From: Tilletiopsis washingtonensis
Taxonomy: Eukaryota; Basidiomycota; Exobasidiomycetes; Entylomatales
NCBI RefSeq assembly: GCF_003144115.1
Contig: NW_020312020.1
Span: 221,935 to 285,934 of the forward strand
DNA length: 64,000 nt
Direction of reading: 5' to 3'
Part shown: positions 41,416-53,231 of the stretch, piece after piece
How positions within the stretch are numbered: the first letter of the stretch is position 1
How the letters are laid out: the number at the start of each line of letters is the position of its first letter
Translations under genes and position numbers: made by a program
Notes under the pieces: model-generated
What the model saw: only the letters and a program-made list of their open reading frames with translations
What the model was told of the DNA's origin: nothing
The model's database searches: none

Positions 41416-44400
41416 ATGTCGCAGGCATCTCCAGCGCCCGCGCTCGCGCGTCGCGCCCAGCAGCTGCTGCTCGACTCGCTCGGTGCCGCGCTCAGCCCCG
41501 ACGTCGAGGGCTCCTTCGCTGCAGCGCCGCTTGCCGGCAATGTCTCCGTCGCTGATGTCTGGCTGACGGGCAAGCAGCCGGCCCTGCCGCGCCCGCCGGG
41601 CAAGCTGGCCGGCCTCTGCCACGACGCAGAGGGCTGGGGCCCCTTCTCGCAGCAGCGCGACCTCGACCTCACGCCGTGCGCCTGGGACTTCTGGCTGCTC
41701 TGCATCCCGGCGCTTCTCTTCGGCCTGTGGGGTAGGTGTCGTGTGTGGTGACGCGCTGCTGCCGGGGCTGACCACTTCCACAGCTGCACTCGACCTCTCG
41801 CTTCTGGCTCGCAAGCCTGCTCGGCCGCTCTCGCGCCGCTCGACGCACGTCCTGCGCGCCAAACAGGTGCTGCTGCTCCTCCTCGTGGCGCTCTCTCTCG
41901 AGACGTGCATCTCGGCCGGCGTGCGGGGCCCGTTCCCCTCCTTGACCTTCGTCGTGGCGCTGCTGCACTCTGCCGCATACGCCGTACTGCTGCCGCTCGT
42001 GGCGCACAACCACACCAAGCAGCGCCGCGCCTCGACCAGCGCGCTCCTCTATCTGCTCCTCCACATCCTCGTGCTGGCGGCCAGGCTGCGCACCGAGTTC
42101 GTGGCGCGCCAGCACTCGCCGCAGCACGTCGCCGTCTCGGCGGGCGTGCGCATCGCAGCGCTCAGCCTGCTTGTTGCCGTCTTTGGCCTCGAGTGCGCCG
42201 GCCCCTCCGTCGGCGGCCCGGCGCAGGGAGCGTACGCACCCGTGGCGCAGGAGGAGAACGAGTCAGAGGACAGCACGTTCAGCAACTTGCCCGACGAGGA
42301 AGGCAGCGCAGGCCCGTCGAAAGAGCGCAGCGAGCAGGACAAGGAGTGCCCAGAGAACACGGCCAACATCTTCTCGCGCCTGGCCTTCTGGTGGATGGGG
42401 CCCATGATGACGCTCGGTGCGCAAAAGTACCTCAAGGAGGACGACCTGTGGGCGCTGCCGCCCGGCGAGGACGCCGAGAACCTGGGCCTGCGCTTCGAGC
42501 ACTACTACGCCACGCTGCGCACCTCTGCGGGCAAGCCGCGCATCTGGACGGCGCTGGGCGCCGCCTACGGCGGGCCGTATGCATTCGCTGCCATCCTCAA
42601 GGCCGTGCAGGACTGCCTGGCCTTCGCGCAGCCTCAGCTGCTGCGTCGTCTGCTCGTATTCGTGCAGAGCTACGGCACGGAACATGCGCAGCCGGCGTCG
42701 CACGGCTTTGCTCTCTCGGCCAGCATCTTCCTTGTGGCCGTCGTGCAGACGAGCTTCCTGCACCAGTACTTCCAGCGCTGCTTCACCACGGGCATGCGCG
42801 TGCGCGCCGGCCTCGTCAGCGCCATCTTCAAGAAGTCGCTACGCCTCAGCAACGAGGATCGCGCGGGCAAGAGCACGGGCGAGACGATCAACATCATGAG
42901 GTGCGTGCGACGCCAGGTCGCTCTACCTGCTGCAAACTGACCCCTCTCCGCCATCAGCGTGGACGCGACGCGCCTGCAGGACCTCTGCACGTACGGCCAC
43001 ATCCTCTGGTCGGCCTTCTTCCAGATGACGCTGGCCTTCATCTCTCTGTACGAGCTGCTGGGCTGGAGCAGCATGGTCGGCGTCGCCATCATGGTCATCT
43101 CCGTGCCGCTCAACACGGTGCTGGCGCGCTACATGCGCAAGCTCAGCACCAAGCAGATGAAGATCCGCGACCGCCGCACCAAGTTCATGTCGGAGATCCT
43201 GAACAACATCAAGAGCATCAAGTGAGTCGCCTGCTCGCTAGCCGCCGGATTGCTACATGCTGACCCCGCACAGGCTCTTTGCGTGGGAGGAGGCCTTCAC
43301 CGCCAAGCTGCACCAGATCCGCAACGTCGAGGAGCTGAGCATGCTGCGCTGGTCCGGCATCGTCTCTGCGCTCTTCCAGTTCTTCTGGACGGCCATCCCC
43401 TTCTTCGTCTCGCTCGCCACCTTCACGACCTACTCGCTGACGCAGAAGGAGCACCTCACCGCCGACATCATCTTCCCGGCGCTGTCGCTCTACCAGCTGC
43501 TCTCCTTCCCGCTCGCCATGGCCGCAGGCATCATCTCGGCCACGCTGCAGGCCACGGTGAGCGCCCAGCGCATCTCCGAGTTCCTCGACTCGGGCGAGCT
43601 GGACTCCGACGCGCGCAAGGTCGAGCTGCCGCAGCAGCAGCACGAGCCGCTCATTCCCGCCATCGAGGCCAAGGCCGGCGAGCCGCTCGTGGAGCTCAAG
43701 GGCGCGTCGTTCAGCTGGAGCACCTCGCAGCAGACGCCAACGCTCAACGACATTGACCTCAGCGTCGGCAAGGGCGAGCTGCTGGCCGTGCTCGGCAAGG
43801 TCGGCGACGGCAAGTCGAGCCTCCTCTCGGCCATCCTGGGCGAGATGCACCGCTGCAAGGGCGACCTGACGGTGCGCGGACGCACTGCGTACTTTGTCCA
43901 GGGCGGCTGGTGCATGGGCAGCAGCATCCGTGACAAGTGAGTGCTTCCGCTGAGATGGCCTGTGCTTGCGACTGACATCACGGCAGCATCCTGTTCGGTC
44001 TGGCATGGGAGCCAGACTTTTACAAGCGCGTCGTGGCCGCCTGCGCCCTCGAGCCGGACTTCGACGTGCTGCCCGACGGCGACGCAACCGAGGTGGGCGA
44101 GAAGGGCGTTTCGCTCTCGGGCGGGCAGCGTGCACGCGTGGCACTGGCACGCGCCGTCTACGCCCGCGCCGACATCTACCTGCTCGACGACCCGCTGGCT
44201 GCCGTCGACGCTCACGTCGGCTCGCACATCTTCAAGCACGTCATCGGACCCGAGGGCATGCTCAAGAGCAAGGCGCGCATCCTCACGACCAACTCCGTCG
44301 CCTTCCTGCCGCACGTCGACCAGATCGTCTCGTTCCTGCCGCGCGTCGGTAAGCTCTCGCACGAGCGCGGCACGTACGACGAGGTCATGGACAAGCACGG

Positions 44401-46596
44401 CGACGTGTTCAAGCTCATCAACGGCCTCGGCAAGCAGTCGTCGCGCAGCCGCGAGCCCTCGCGCCCATCGTCGGACAACGAGGAGGAGCCCGAGGACGCC
44501 GAGAAGAAGCTCGACTCGAGCCGCCTGAGCAAGCAGCGCTCGTTCAGCAGCGCCTCGATGCGCCGCCCAAAGGCACTCAGCAAGGGCGCTGTGAAGCGGC
44601 AGACGGTGCGCGACCTGCGCGAGTCGACGAAGCCCAAGGAGAAGAGCGAGGAGGGCGCTGGTGCGTAGATGCATCGCCTCGCCGTTCCGCCTCCACGCTG
44701 ACCCTGCCCTGCCAGTCTCGTGGAGCGTGTACAAGACGTACGCCTCGAGCGCCAGCGTCTGGGGCTCCATCCTCTACCTCCTCTCGCAGGTCCTCACGCA
44801 GGTGCTGCAGGTCGGCCGCGACTGGGTGCTCAAGGCGTGGGCGGGCGCCGAGCCGGGCCACGACAAGTACTACCTGACCATCTACGCCATCATGGGTCTC
44901 TCGGGCAGCCTGGCGATCTGCGTCGGCCCGCTCATCCTCTACGCCTGGCTGGTCATTGCCAGCGCACGGCGCCTGCACGACGGCCTCTTTGCCAGCATCC
45001 GCAGCACGAAGCTGCAGTGGTTCGAGAACACGCCGACGGGCCGCATCCTCAACCTCTTCTCCCGCGACGTCAACACCGTCGACGAGGTGCTGCCGCGCGT
45101 CATCAGCTCGGCGCTGCGCACCCTCATGGTCGCCGTCGGCGTTGTCTGCGTGGTGACCTACTCGGTGCCGCCGTTTGTGCTCGCCATCATCCCGCTGGCG
45201 TACGCATACTCGAAGGTCATGAAGGTGCGTTTCGACGTGGCGAGTGTACCTCGCATCTGCTTACATGCCAAGCACAGTACTACCTGGCGACATCGCGCGA
45301 GCTGAAGCGCCTCGACGCCGTGTCGAAGAGCCCCATCTTCACCTGGTTCCAGGAGTCGCTCGGCGGCCTCTCCACGATCCGCGCCTTCAACCAAGAGGGA
45401 CGCTTCATCGCCACGAGCGAGGCACGCGTCGACCGCAACCAGATGGCATATTTTCCCGCCGTGTCGTGCAACCGCTGGCTGGCGGTGCGCATCGAGTTCA
45501 TGGTGAGTGGCCCGGAGGCTTGCTGCACAGAGCTAGCGGCTGATCCGTCTCTCAGGGCTCGTCGATCATCCTCGTCGCCTCAACGCTGGCCGTGTACCTC
45601 ATCACGAGCGGCTCGGGCCGCATCGACGCCGGCCTCGTCGGCCTGATGCTCTCGCAGGCGCTGAGCACGACGCAGACGCTCAACTGGCTCGTGCGCTCCG
45701 TCAGCGAGGTGGAGCAGAACATCGTCTCGGTCGAGCGCATTCTGAGCTACAGCAACCTCGAGGCGGAGCAGTACGAGGCCGCCTACACGGTGCCCGCGGA
45801 GCAGCAGCCGCCGAAGGGCTGGCCTGGCAAGGGCAAGGTGGAGTTCCGCGGCTACTCGACGCGCTACCGCGCCGGCCTGCCGCTGGTGCTCAAGGACCTC
45901 AACCTCAGCATCGCGCCGGGAGAGAAGATCGGCGTCGTGGGACGCACGGGCGCTGGCAAGAGCTCCCTCACGCTGGCGCTCTTCCGCATCGTCGAGGCAG
46001 CGTCGGGCGGGCTGTTTATCGACGGCGTCGACTGCAGCAAGGTCGGCCTGCGCGACCTGCGGCGCGCCATTGCCATCATCCCGCAGGATCCGCAGCTGTG
46101 GGAAGGCAGCCTGCGCGACAATCTCGACCCCACAGGCGAGGCCGACGAGCCGGCGCTGTGGGCTGCGCTGACGCAGAGCGGCCTCAAGGACTACGTCAAC
46201 GGTCTTGATGGCCGCCTGGACGCTGCGCTGACCGAGGGCGCCAGCAACATGTCTGCCGGCCAACGACAGCTGCTCTGCATTGCGCGTGCACTCCTGCGCG
46301 GCTCGCGCATCCTTGTGCTCGACGAGGCGACGAGTGCCGTCGATCTCGAGACCGACGACGTCATCCAGAAGGTGCTGCGCGAGATCCGCGGCACGACGAC
46401 GATCACGGTGGCGCACCGCATCAACACCATCCTCAACGCCGACCGCGTGCTGGTGCTCGCAAACGGCGCCGTCGAGGAGTTTGCGTCGCCGAAGGAGCTG
46501 CTCGCAGACGAGAAGAGCCAGTTCAGAAGCATGGCCCTCGAGGCGGGCCTGCTGGACCAGGACGACGAGGAGCCGCAGCAGCAGAAACAGGGCTGA
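41416..46596 (+). CDS. ABCC-type full transporter (MRP/Ycf1 family)
   Basis: Eight exons (41416-41731, 41784-42900, 42958-43221, 43274-43936, 43987-44660, 44716-45224, 45278-45502, 45556-46596) encode 1,602 residues. The order is TMD0 (several hydrophobic segments within residues 85-260), L0 linker, TMD1, NBD1, Ser-rich linker, TMD2, NBD2. NBD1 has GKVGDGKSS near 739, LSGGQ near 830 and LLDDP, an Asp in place of the catalytic Glu, as is normal in ABCC. NBD2 has GRTGAGKSS near 1385, the altered signature MSAGQ near 1488 and LVLDEATSAVD. Such pumps export glutathione conjugates or load them into the vacuole. An in-frame ATG 24 codons upstream is an alternative start. Confidence 0.94.
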
Positions 46597-46747
46597 GGCG
46601 AGACGGAAGACTGCATCACCCCCCGCATCCCTAGACTGCTCCATCACATAACTTATCGACGGCCTGCAGCAGATTAATGCGATGCTACTGGATACAAATA
46701 CAGCGCTGAAAAGCGAGCGTTGAGGAGTCATGAGCAGTGCGCTCGCG

Positions 46748-47890
46748 TCACCGGCCGGCGAGATACAGGCGCATGATGCGGGCAGCTTCTTGTCCGATCG
46801 CCAGCACTGTGATTGAGACGGACGGTCGAGGCGAGAAGTCAGCGGCTGCGCTATATGAGAGAGCCGGCGACGGACGGCAGGCTTGCTGGCTGGCATCGGC
46901 CGCGCGAGAAAGGCAGGCCGGACCCAATGGTCCCAGCTCTGCTGCAGCTGCAGCTGCCCTCACGACCGGAGAATGGCTGCCCAAAGATGAGAGGCACAGC
47001 TGATCCACGCGGCGCATGTCCGTTGCGGGCCCTCCCAAGCGCAATGGCGTGTGCCACCTGGTCACCTTCTTGCCCCGCCCTTCTTCGTCCCGCTCGACGA
47101 GCACTCACATTCTCTCTCCCCCTCCTCCAGCCCCTTCAAGAAGTTGACCATCTCCTCGCCCATGCCCACGCCCGCGCCGCTGCCAAAGCCCGGCGCGTCT
47201 GGATCTGTCGTGGCGCCATTCGCGCCGCCTCCTGCGCTGTCTGCACCGCCGCTGCCCGTCGCACTGCCCGCTGGCTCGCCATGTGTCGCGGCGACGCGCC
47301 CTGCAGCAGCCAGATGCTGTGCGGCGGAGAAGATGGGAGGCAGTCGAAGGGTGTAGGTCTGCGATGCGCGGGTCGTGAGATGGAGCGTTGAGCGTAAGAC
47401 AAGACGCGCAGACGCACCTTGGAGAGCAGCTCCTTGAGCTCGCTCGACTCTGCGCTGCTCGCCGTACGCCCACGTCAGCAGCTGCTATCATGCCCTGCAA
47501 GCGCTGAGCCACTCACAGGCCGCCCAGTCTCGCCCCAACGGCATACCACCACGCGCCCAGCCCCCTCAGCTGCACGCTCCTCGCGTCCGCCGCCAGTGCA
47601 TTCCTGACGCGCGCAGCGTACGGCCGTGGGAAGGAGATGTCGATGAAGTCATGCAGCGTGAGGTACTCGGCCATCCAGAAGGGCAGCTCGAGGCGCGTGC
47701 CGAGGCGGATCAAGGACGGGTCGTCCTCCTCGGGCGCCTGCAGCTTGTCCGAGGCGGCGGAGAGGGCGGGCGTGGCGGAGACGCCCTGCCCGGCGAGGTG
47801 GCCGAGGCCGGGCGCGTCGATCTTGAAGTGGCAGGGCAGCTTGAAGGACTCGCAGACGATGGAGGAGAGGTCCCAGTAGGACTGCTGCAT
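46748..47890 (-). CDS. PSF3: Psf3, GINS replication complex subunit
   Basis: GINS is part of the CMG replicative helicase. Exons 47517-47890, 47418-47454, 47109-47358 and 46748-46806 give 239 residues. Family features are YWDLSSIVCESFKLPCHF and ELPFWMAEYL, then FPRPYAARVRNALAADARSV. The final exon restores the family ending: GLEEGERE is joined across a 302-nt intron to LLAIGQEAARIMRLYL. Phase, branch point CTGAC and acceptor ATCACAG all agree. A Gly/Ala/Thr-rich loop of about 45 residues (165-210) is extra. It shares a 184-bp divergent promoter with the AT-hook gene. Confidence 0.9.
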
Positions 47891-48074
47891 GGTGCGTGCG
47901 GCGCGAGGGTGGAGGAGCGGAGGGAAGGAGCAGGCGAGAAGCACGCGCGCGCCACTGTACGCGTGGCCGACGCGTGACGCGTGTCGGTGTTGCTCTCGCC
48001 GCGCGCGCGTTGTGCTTTGCCGCAGCGTCCTTCCCGCTCTCCACAACCCCGCGACCTGCCGCAGCCGCCGCAGC
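47891..48074. promoter_or_regulatory. Shared divergent promoter PSF3/AT-hook gene
   Basis: 184 bp between divergent start codons, GC-rich. No TATA box. Confidence 0.5.
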
Positions 48075-50852
48075 ATGGCGCCGCCCCTCTGGGCACAGCA
48101 TGCTCTCTCTGCGCCCCCACAGGCCTCTGCCAGCTCACACGCCAGCAGCAGCAGCGGCTGGCAGGCCTTCGAGCCGCTGCTCCCCGCCTCTTCCTCCGCC
48201 GCGCCTCTCTCTCGACCCGCACAGCGCTCTCGGCCGCGCTCCTTTCGTCTGACCTCGCCCGCCGTCGATGCGGCCAGCACGCGTCTCTCGCCCGCCGATG
48301 TCGTCACGCTGGTGCGTGCACTGCGGCTGGCGCATCTCGAGCCTGGGCCCGTCCCTGCTGCCGCTCCAAGCGCAGCCGATGCCGTCTACGAGCCAGGTGC
48401 TGCAGCGACAACGGCAACAGCCACGGCGGAGGCGCTCTTCATCGAGCTCGCGACCTGCATGTTGCCCTCGCATAGCGCCGCCTGGCTGCTCGACGTCGTT
48501 CGACAGTCCTCCTGGGCGCCTGCGTCTTCGCACAGCAGCGCCAACGAGCTCCTCATTCCAGCACACGCGACGCTCTCTTCGCTTCCAGTCCGCCCGCGCA
48601 CTAGCGAGACGGGCAAGCGCGAACGCAAGCCGGCCGCACCGCCGGGCCTGGCGCCGGCATTGGCGCCTGTGCCCGTGCGCATGCGACGCCCGTACGGCAG
48701 TGGCAGAAGCAGCGGCGGCATGGCAGTAGAAGGCAAGCAAAGCTCAGAAGAAGCGGAAGTCGAGCGTGCCCTCTTGGCCTCTGCCGATACGTCGACGGGC
48801 GGAACGCAGCAGCCCGAACGAGCAGCCGAGCGAGAGAAGCGTCGGCGTGCCTCTGGGCGTCGACCAGCTGGCCCCCGTCCGCAGCCGCCTGTCGCACCAG
48901 CAGATGGACAGCCCTCGACGGAGTACGAAGCTGCATTGCGCGTCTATGAGAGCGCGATGGAGACTTGGACACGGCGCAAGGCGCGAGAAGAGAGGAGAGC
49001 GAAGCGGAAGGAGGAGCGGAGGCGGAGGGAAGAGAGGGAGGAACACGCGCTGAGGCTCCAGAAGCAGGCGCCCGACGACGACGAGGACGAGTGGCAGGAC
49101 ATCTCGTCTACCTCCACTGCCCAGCCACATGCCTCCACCTCGCATACCGAGGCTCCGCCGCTGCGTGCGTCGCAGAAGCCATTCAACGTCTACAATGCGC
49201 TTCCGGCACACATCAAGGCCAGACTGCCGAAGCGCGGGCGCGGAAGACCGTCGAATGAGCAGCGCAGAGTGTGGGAGGAGGAGCTGTTCAAGTACATGAC
49301 GGAACAGGGAGAGGAGGTCAAGGGAGAAGGCTTTGCAATGTCTGGCGAGAGAGAACGAGCGCTCAACGCGACCTCGACACACGAACGGCGGCGCGACGAG
49401 GTGCAATCGGGCCACGACTCCTCAATGCTGCAGGTAGCGAACAGCTCTTCGCGCGCCCACAGCTGGACGTCGGCTTCCCGCACTTCCGAAGAGGTCGTCT
49501 CGGGCCCGGAGTCGGGCTTAGGCTCGGGCTATGGCTCGGGCTACGGCACGCCCTTGGGCGTCGCCGGCGCCGCCGACTTCGACGCGATGCCGCGGCCACC
49601 GCCTTTCGCGTCAGGGCATCTGCAAGAGCCGTGGCAGCATCATACGAGCGCAAGGAGCGAGAGCACACCTGCGAGCTTCGCCAGTGCACACTCCGGGTCT
49701 ATCGAGCCTGCGTTGGATCCTAGTCTGGAGGACGCACCGACGTCCCAGGTGGAGGAGGCGTCACTGAGCGCCGCCGCGGCGTCCGCGGCCTTGACGCCGG
49801 GCCAAATGAGTGCGCCAGCACCAGCCGCGGCGGACGTGCACCTTCATCAGCAACCACTACAGCAGGAGGAGCCGCAGATCTACAACTTCGCGGCCATGGC
49901 ATCGTCTCCGCGAGCTGCTGCGTCCGCTGTCTACTCTTCAGTCGAGCAGCCGCCGGCACACTTCTTTGCCGACTCCACGTGGCGCGCGACGACGCCCGAT
50001 GCGCCGATGCCTGCGCCTCTTCCTCCGCTCGGTGGAGGCTGGACTTCGTCGCCAATGCGAGCCGTCACGCCCGAGCCTCCAGCGCCGTGGCTCTCTCCCG
50101 AGTACGCCGCACCGCAGCCGCGCTTCACGCCGCTGCGTCCTCGACCCGCACCGCCCGTCTTCGCACCCGCGTCTGCGGCTAGCTTCGGCTCGCCTCGCGT
50201 CAGGAGCAGGAGCAGCAATAGCAACAGCAGCGGCAGCGGCAGCGCGCTCACTACGGCACAGTGGCTTGCTAGAGCGACGCAGATGGCACAAGAGAGCGAG
50301 ATGCCTTACATCCACGCCGTCGATGACCAGCGCATGGCTGCGTCGAAGGCCCTGGCCGGCCCCTCCTCCCCGCGAGCACATCAGCGCTGGTCGGGCGCGC
50401 AGGAGCCGCCGGCGAAGCGTGCGAAGGGACGGCCTCCCAAGCAGCATTCTCTCGACGAGACAGAGGCGAAAGAGACGGCCTCGCGGCTGCCGCTCCTCCC
50501 GAATGCGCGAGACGGCGTGGCATCGCAGGCCGGCACCTCGAGCGGCACGTCTGCCAGACGACCTGGACGGCCATCGGGCAGCCGCAAGCCTGCCGCAGCT
50601 GCTCCAGCCGTGCCTCTGCGCGAAGTGACGACGCGCAGTCGACGTGGCGGCCCGGCGCCGAAGATGCCGCTGCCTACCTTCTGGCTCACGCCGGCGCAGC
50701 GTGCCGAGAAGGCGCGCCAGCGGCGCATGGCTGCGCTCGCGCAGGTGGCGGAACAGCCGGTTGGCGAGACAGCGGAGGGAAGCGAGAGAGAGAAGAGCCC
50801 GTCCATGCAGGAGATGCTGGCGAGCTTTGCGGAGGAGATCAATGCTGAATAG
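48075..50852 (+). CDS. Large disordered nuclear protein with AT-hooks
   Basis: A single exon of 926 codons. Three GRP-core AT-hook-like motifs are present: KRGRGRPSNEQRR (about residue 390), AKRAKGRPPKQHS (about 780) and ARRPGRPSGSRK (about 830). They suggest binding in the minor groove of AT-rich DNA. Residues 80-180 include a more ordered helical part (LSPADVVTLVRALRLAHLEP, LFIELATCMLPSHSAAWLLD). A very charged helix (RRKAREERRAKRKEERRRRE) lies near 300. The rest is Ser/Ala/Pro-rich. The C-terminus FWLTPAQRAEKARQRRMAAL is helical. The start follows a CAGC leader and begins MAPPLWAQHA. Orthology is not recognised; a chromatin role is inferred. Confidence 0.72.
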   Translation: MAPPLWAQHALSAPPQASASSHASSSSGWQAFEPLLPASSSAAPLSRPAQRSRPRSFRLTSPAVDAASTRLSPADVVTLVRALRLAHLEPGPVPAAAPSAADAVYEPGAAATTATATAEALFIELATCMLPSHSAAWLLDVVRQSSWAPASSHSSANELLIPAHATLSSLPVRPRTSETGKRERKPAAPPGLAPALAPVPVRMRRPYGSGRSSGGMAVEGKQSSEEAEVERALLASADTSTGGTQQPERAAEREKRRRASGRRPAGPRPQPPVAPADGQPSTEYEAALRVYESAMETWTRRKAREERRAKRKEERRRREEREEHALRLQKQAPDDDEDEWQDISSTSTAQPHASTSHTEAPPLRASQKPFNVYNALPAHIKARLPKRGRGRPSNEQRRVWEEELFKYMTEQGEEVKGEGFAMSGERERALNATSTHERRRDEVQSGHDSSMLQVANSSSRAHSWTSASRTSEEVVSGPESGLGSGYGSGYGTPLGVAGAADFDAMPRPPPFASGHLQEPWQHHTSARSESTPASFASAHSGSIEPALDPSLEDAPTSQVEEASLSAAAASAALTPGQMSAPAPAAADVHLHQQPLQQEEPQIYNFAAMASSPRAAASAVYSSVEQPPAHFFADSTWRATTPDAPMPAPLPPLGGGWTSSPMRAVTPEPPAPWLSPEYAAPQPRFTPLRPRPAPPVFAPASAASFGSPRVRSRSSNSNSSGSGSALTTAQWLARATQMAQESEMPYIHAVDDQRMAASKALAGPSSPRAHQRWSGAQEPPAKRAKGRPPKQHSLDETEAKETASRLPLLPNARDGVASQAGTSSGTSARRPGRPSGSRKPAAAAPAVPLREVTTRSRRGGPAPKMPLPTFWLTPAQRAEKARQRRMAALAQVAEQPVGETAEGSEREKSPSMQEMLASFAEEINAE

Positions 50853-50900
50853 CGACGTGGCAATGCATTCATACCCAGCGTGAGCATGTGAGAGGCCGGC

Positions 50901-52684
50901 TTAGCGTCGCCCGTCCCTGTCCCGATCCTTGCGCGAGTAGTCGCTCCTCTCCTCGCGTCTCCGCTCGCCGTCTCGATCTCCCCGATCATACTCCCTGCGT
51001 GGCGGCGGCGGGTGTCGCTCATCGCGATCCCTGGCGTAGGAGCCGCCGCCCCTGCGTCCATCGTCCCGCTCCCGCTCCCGCTCTCGCTCATAGCCCCGGT
51101 CCCGGTCTCGCCGCTCGTACCTGTCGTCCCGCCGCGGCGACCGTTCCCTCTCTCTGCGCTCGTAGCCTGAGCGCTCGCGGTCGCGCCTGTCTGGCGGCGG
51201 CGGTGCGCGCTCGTCAAAGTCGAACACCATCGCGCCGTTACCGCGGCCAGCGCGATACGTATCTCGTCTCGCACTCGCTCCGCCGCTTGCGCTGCCTGCT
51301 CGTCCGCCAGCGCCGCCGCCGCGGCCGGCCAGCCAGCTGGCGTGCAGCTTGCCGACGGACTGCGAGAAGTCGACCCAGATGCGCCGGTCATCGACGAGCA
51401 CGTTCTGCATCTTGAAGTACGCCTGTGCTCGCGGTGTCAGCGGGAGGACGGTCACAAAGAGAAAGCTACGCACCTGCTCGGCCTGTGACTGCTCGTCGAA
51501 CTCAATGAATGCATACTGCAGCGAGTCGCCGGACTGCGAGCCACGAGCAGTCAGTGAAGGTGCCTCGCCACAGCTTTACACCACTCACCTTGCGGTCCCT
51601 GATGACTTCGCAGCTGCGAATCTCTCCGAAGCGGCCAAAGATGAGGCGCAGATCCTCGCTTCGCGTGACCGGGTTGAGCTTGCAGACGAAGAGGATGTTC
51701 TCGGGCGGGCGCACATCGGCGTGCGCAATGTCGCCGACCATCTCGAGCGTCAGCGCCGCAGCAGTGGCATCGGCCTTGCGCTTCGTCTCGTCGTTCTCGT
51801 CGGGCAGAGGCGTTGGAGACCGCGAGAGCGTGGCGGCAGGACGCGCGGAGAGAAGCAGCGAAGGCGTCGGAGAGGGCGTGCGTGAGGGAATGGCGAGTCC
51901 AGCGAGCGGCTCGACGGGGTCATCTGAGCGCACGATCGTCAGCTGCGCGAATAAGCGCAGCGCTGTGCCAGGCCGCACACGCGCCGCAGGCGCGACATGC
52001 CCGCGCAGCAACCTCGCTGACTCTAGCTGCTCCACCAGAGCACGCCGCTCGGCCCCTCACCGCACAGCGAGGCAGCCTGCTCCCTTACACACATGCCTCG
52101 CAGCGCACTCACCGAGCACCTCGACATGCCTGATCCGAATGTCTCTCAGTGGCCGACCCTCGCCGTCGCACAGCTCCTTCTCAATCTTCTCCATCGTGCC
52201 GCCCTCCTCCATGCCCTCGACGACGCTGCCGATGAGTGCATGCTTGCCGTCCAGACTGTCCGCTGCGCCCAGTACCACGAACCACTGAGCGCCTGCCACT
52301 CTCCGGCTCTCGGGTCCCGTGCATGCCAGGCAGACGTCGCCGCGCCGCAGTGGCTTCTCGGAGCGACGCGGCTCGAACACTGCGGCTCCGCGAGCGCCCT
52401 CCACGCGGGCCCAGGACGAGCGAGAGTCGGTAGCGCTGCGAGCGGCGTTGCCTGGCTCGCGCAGGCCGGCCTGCACGAGAAAGCCGGGCAGCAGGTGGTG
52501 GAAGAGCGTGTTGGAGTAGGCCTTGCTGCGGCAGAGGTGCAGGAAGTTCTCGGCTGCCGGCGGCGAGAGCGCGGCGTCGAGGTCGATCTGCAGCGGAAGC
52601 GCAGTCAGCAGCGGTGGAGGCGGCGAGCAGCACAGCAGCACGCACGACGAGATCGCCGAGCGACGTCTCGAGCAGCACGGACAT
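50901..52684 (-). CDS. PPIL4-type cyclophilin with RRM
   Basis: This nuclear peptidyl-prolyl isomerase is linked to the spliceosome. Exons 52646-52684, 52113-52587, 51589-51923, 51474-51533 and 50901-51422 give 476 residues. The cyclophilin domain starts [20 protein letters not shown] (joined over intron 1) and contains [17 protein letters not shown] and the ending [21 protein letters not shown] spacer leads to [20 protein letters not shown], the family hallmark. The RRM (about 230-320) has ILFVCKLNP and [19 protein letters not shown], followed by [14 protein letters not shown]. The tail is a long Arg/Asp/Glu-rich RD/RE domain. The cyclophilin pocket is divergent from canonical CypA, as in PPIL4. 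Confidence 0.94.
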
Positions 52685-53231
52685 GCTTGAAGCAGGGACG
52701 CGCGGTGTGGTGGAGGTGCGGCAAGAGGCGCGCCGTGCGCCTCATGCGAAGACACCGAGTGCGGCGCAGCGCGCGGCCACGCTCGCCGCGGCCGTGCAGG
52801 GGGAGCACCGGCCTCGCTGCCTCGCAACACCCGCTCCTCACGAGCAAGGGCCATTGGTGGCATGTCGAGGCACGTTCGCAGGGCAAGACGCTGCATTACA
52901 TCGACAATATCCACTACAGCGGCGCGCAGCTGCGCCTCGGCAGCGCAGCGCCGCCGCGTGCAGGCACAAGAGAGGGAGAGTGAGGCGTCGTGAACGGGAT
53001 GGGGAGCTGCGCACGTGTCGCGCGTGTATGGAGCGGGGTGGAGTGTGTGTGTGGTGTAGAGGGTCATCGTTGAGGGAGCCGGAGAGGGAAGGAAACCGCG
53101 ATGCGATGCGAAAGGGAGACGGAGCCGACGAGAGGAGAGGCGCGAGAGAGAGGCGGCAGTGATGGCTGCCAGAGCCTGAGAGAGATGCAGAGAGACGGAG
53201 CGGGAGACGATGCTGGCATGCTGGTCGCCGC
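52685..53231. other. Intergenic region between PPIL4 gene and kinase gene
   Basis: 547 bp holding the PPIL4 promoter and the kinase 3' UTR. The part at 52960-53200 is GAG-rich on the plus strand. No gene is seen. Confidence 0.4.

Noticed and set aside
45580-46896. 438-codon minus-strand frame under the last exon of the ABC transporter
   Set aside because: Shadow of a conserved NBD2 exon; no independent motif.
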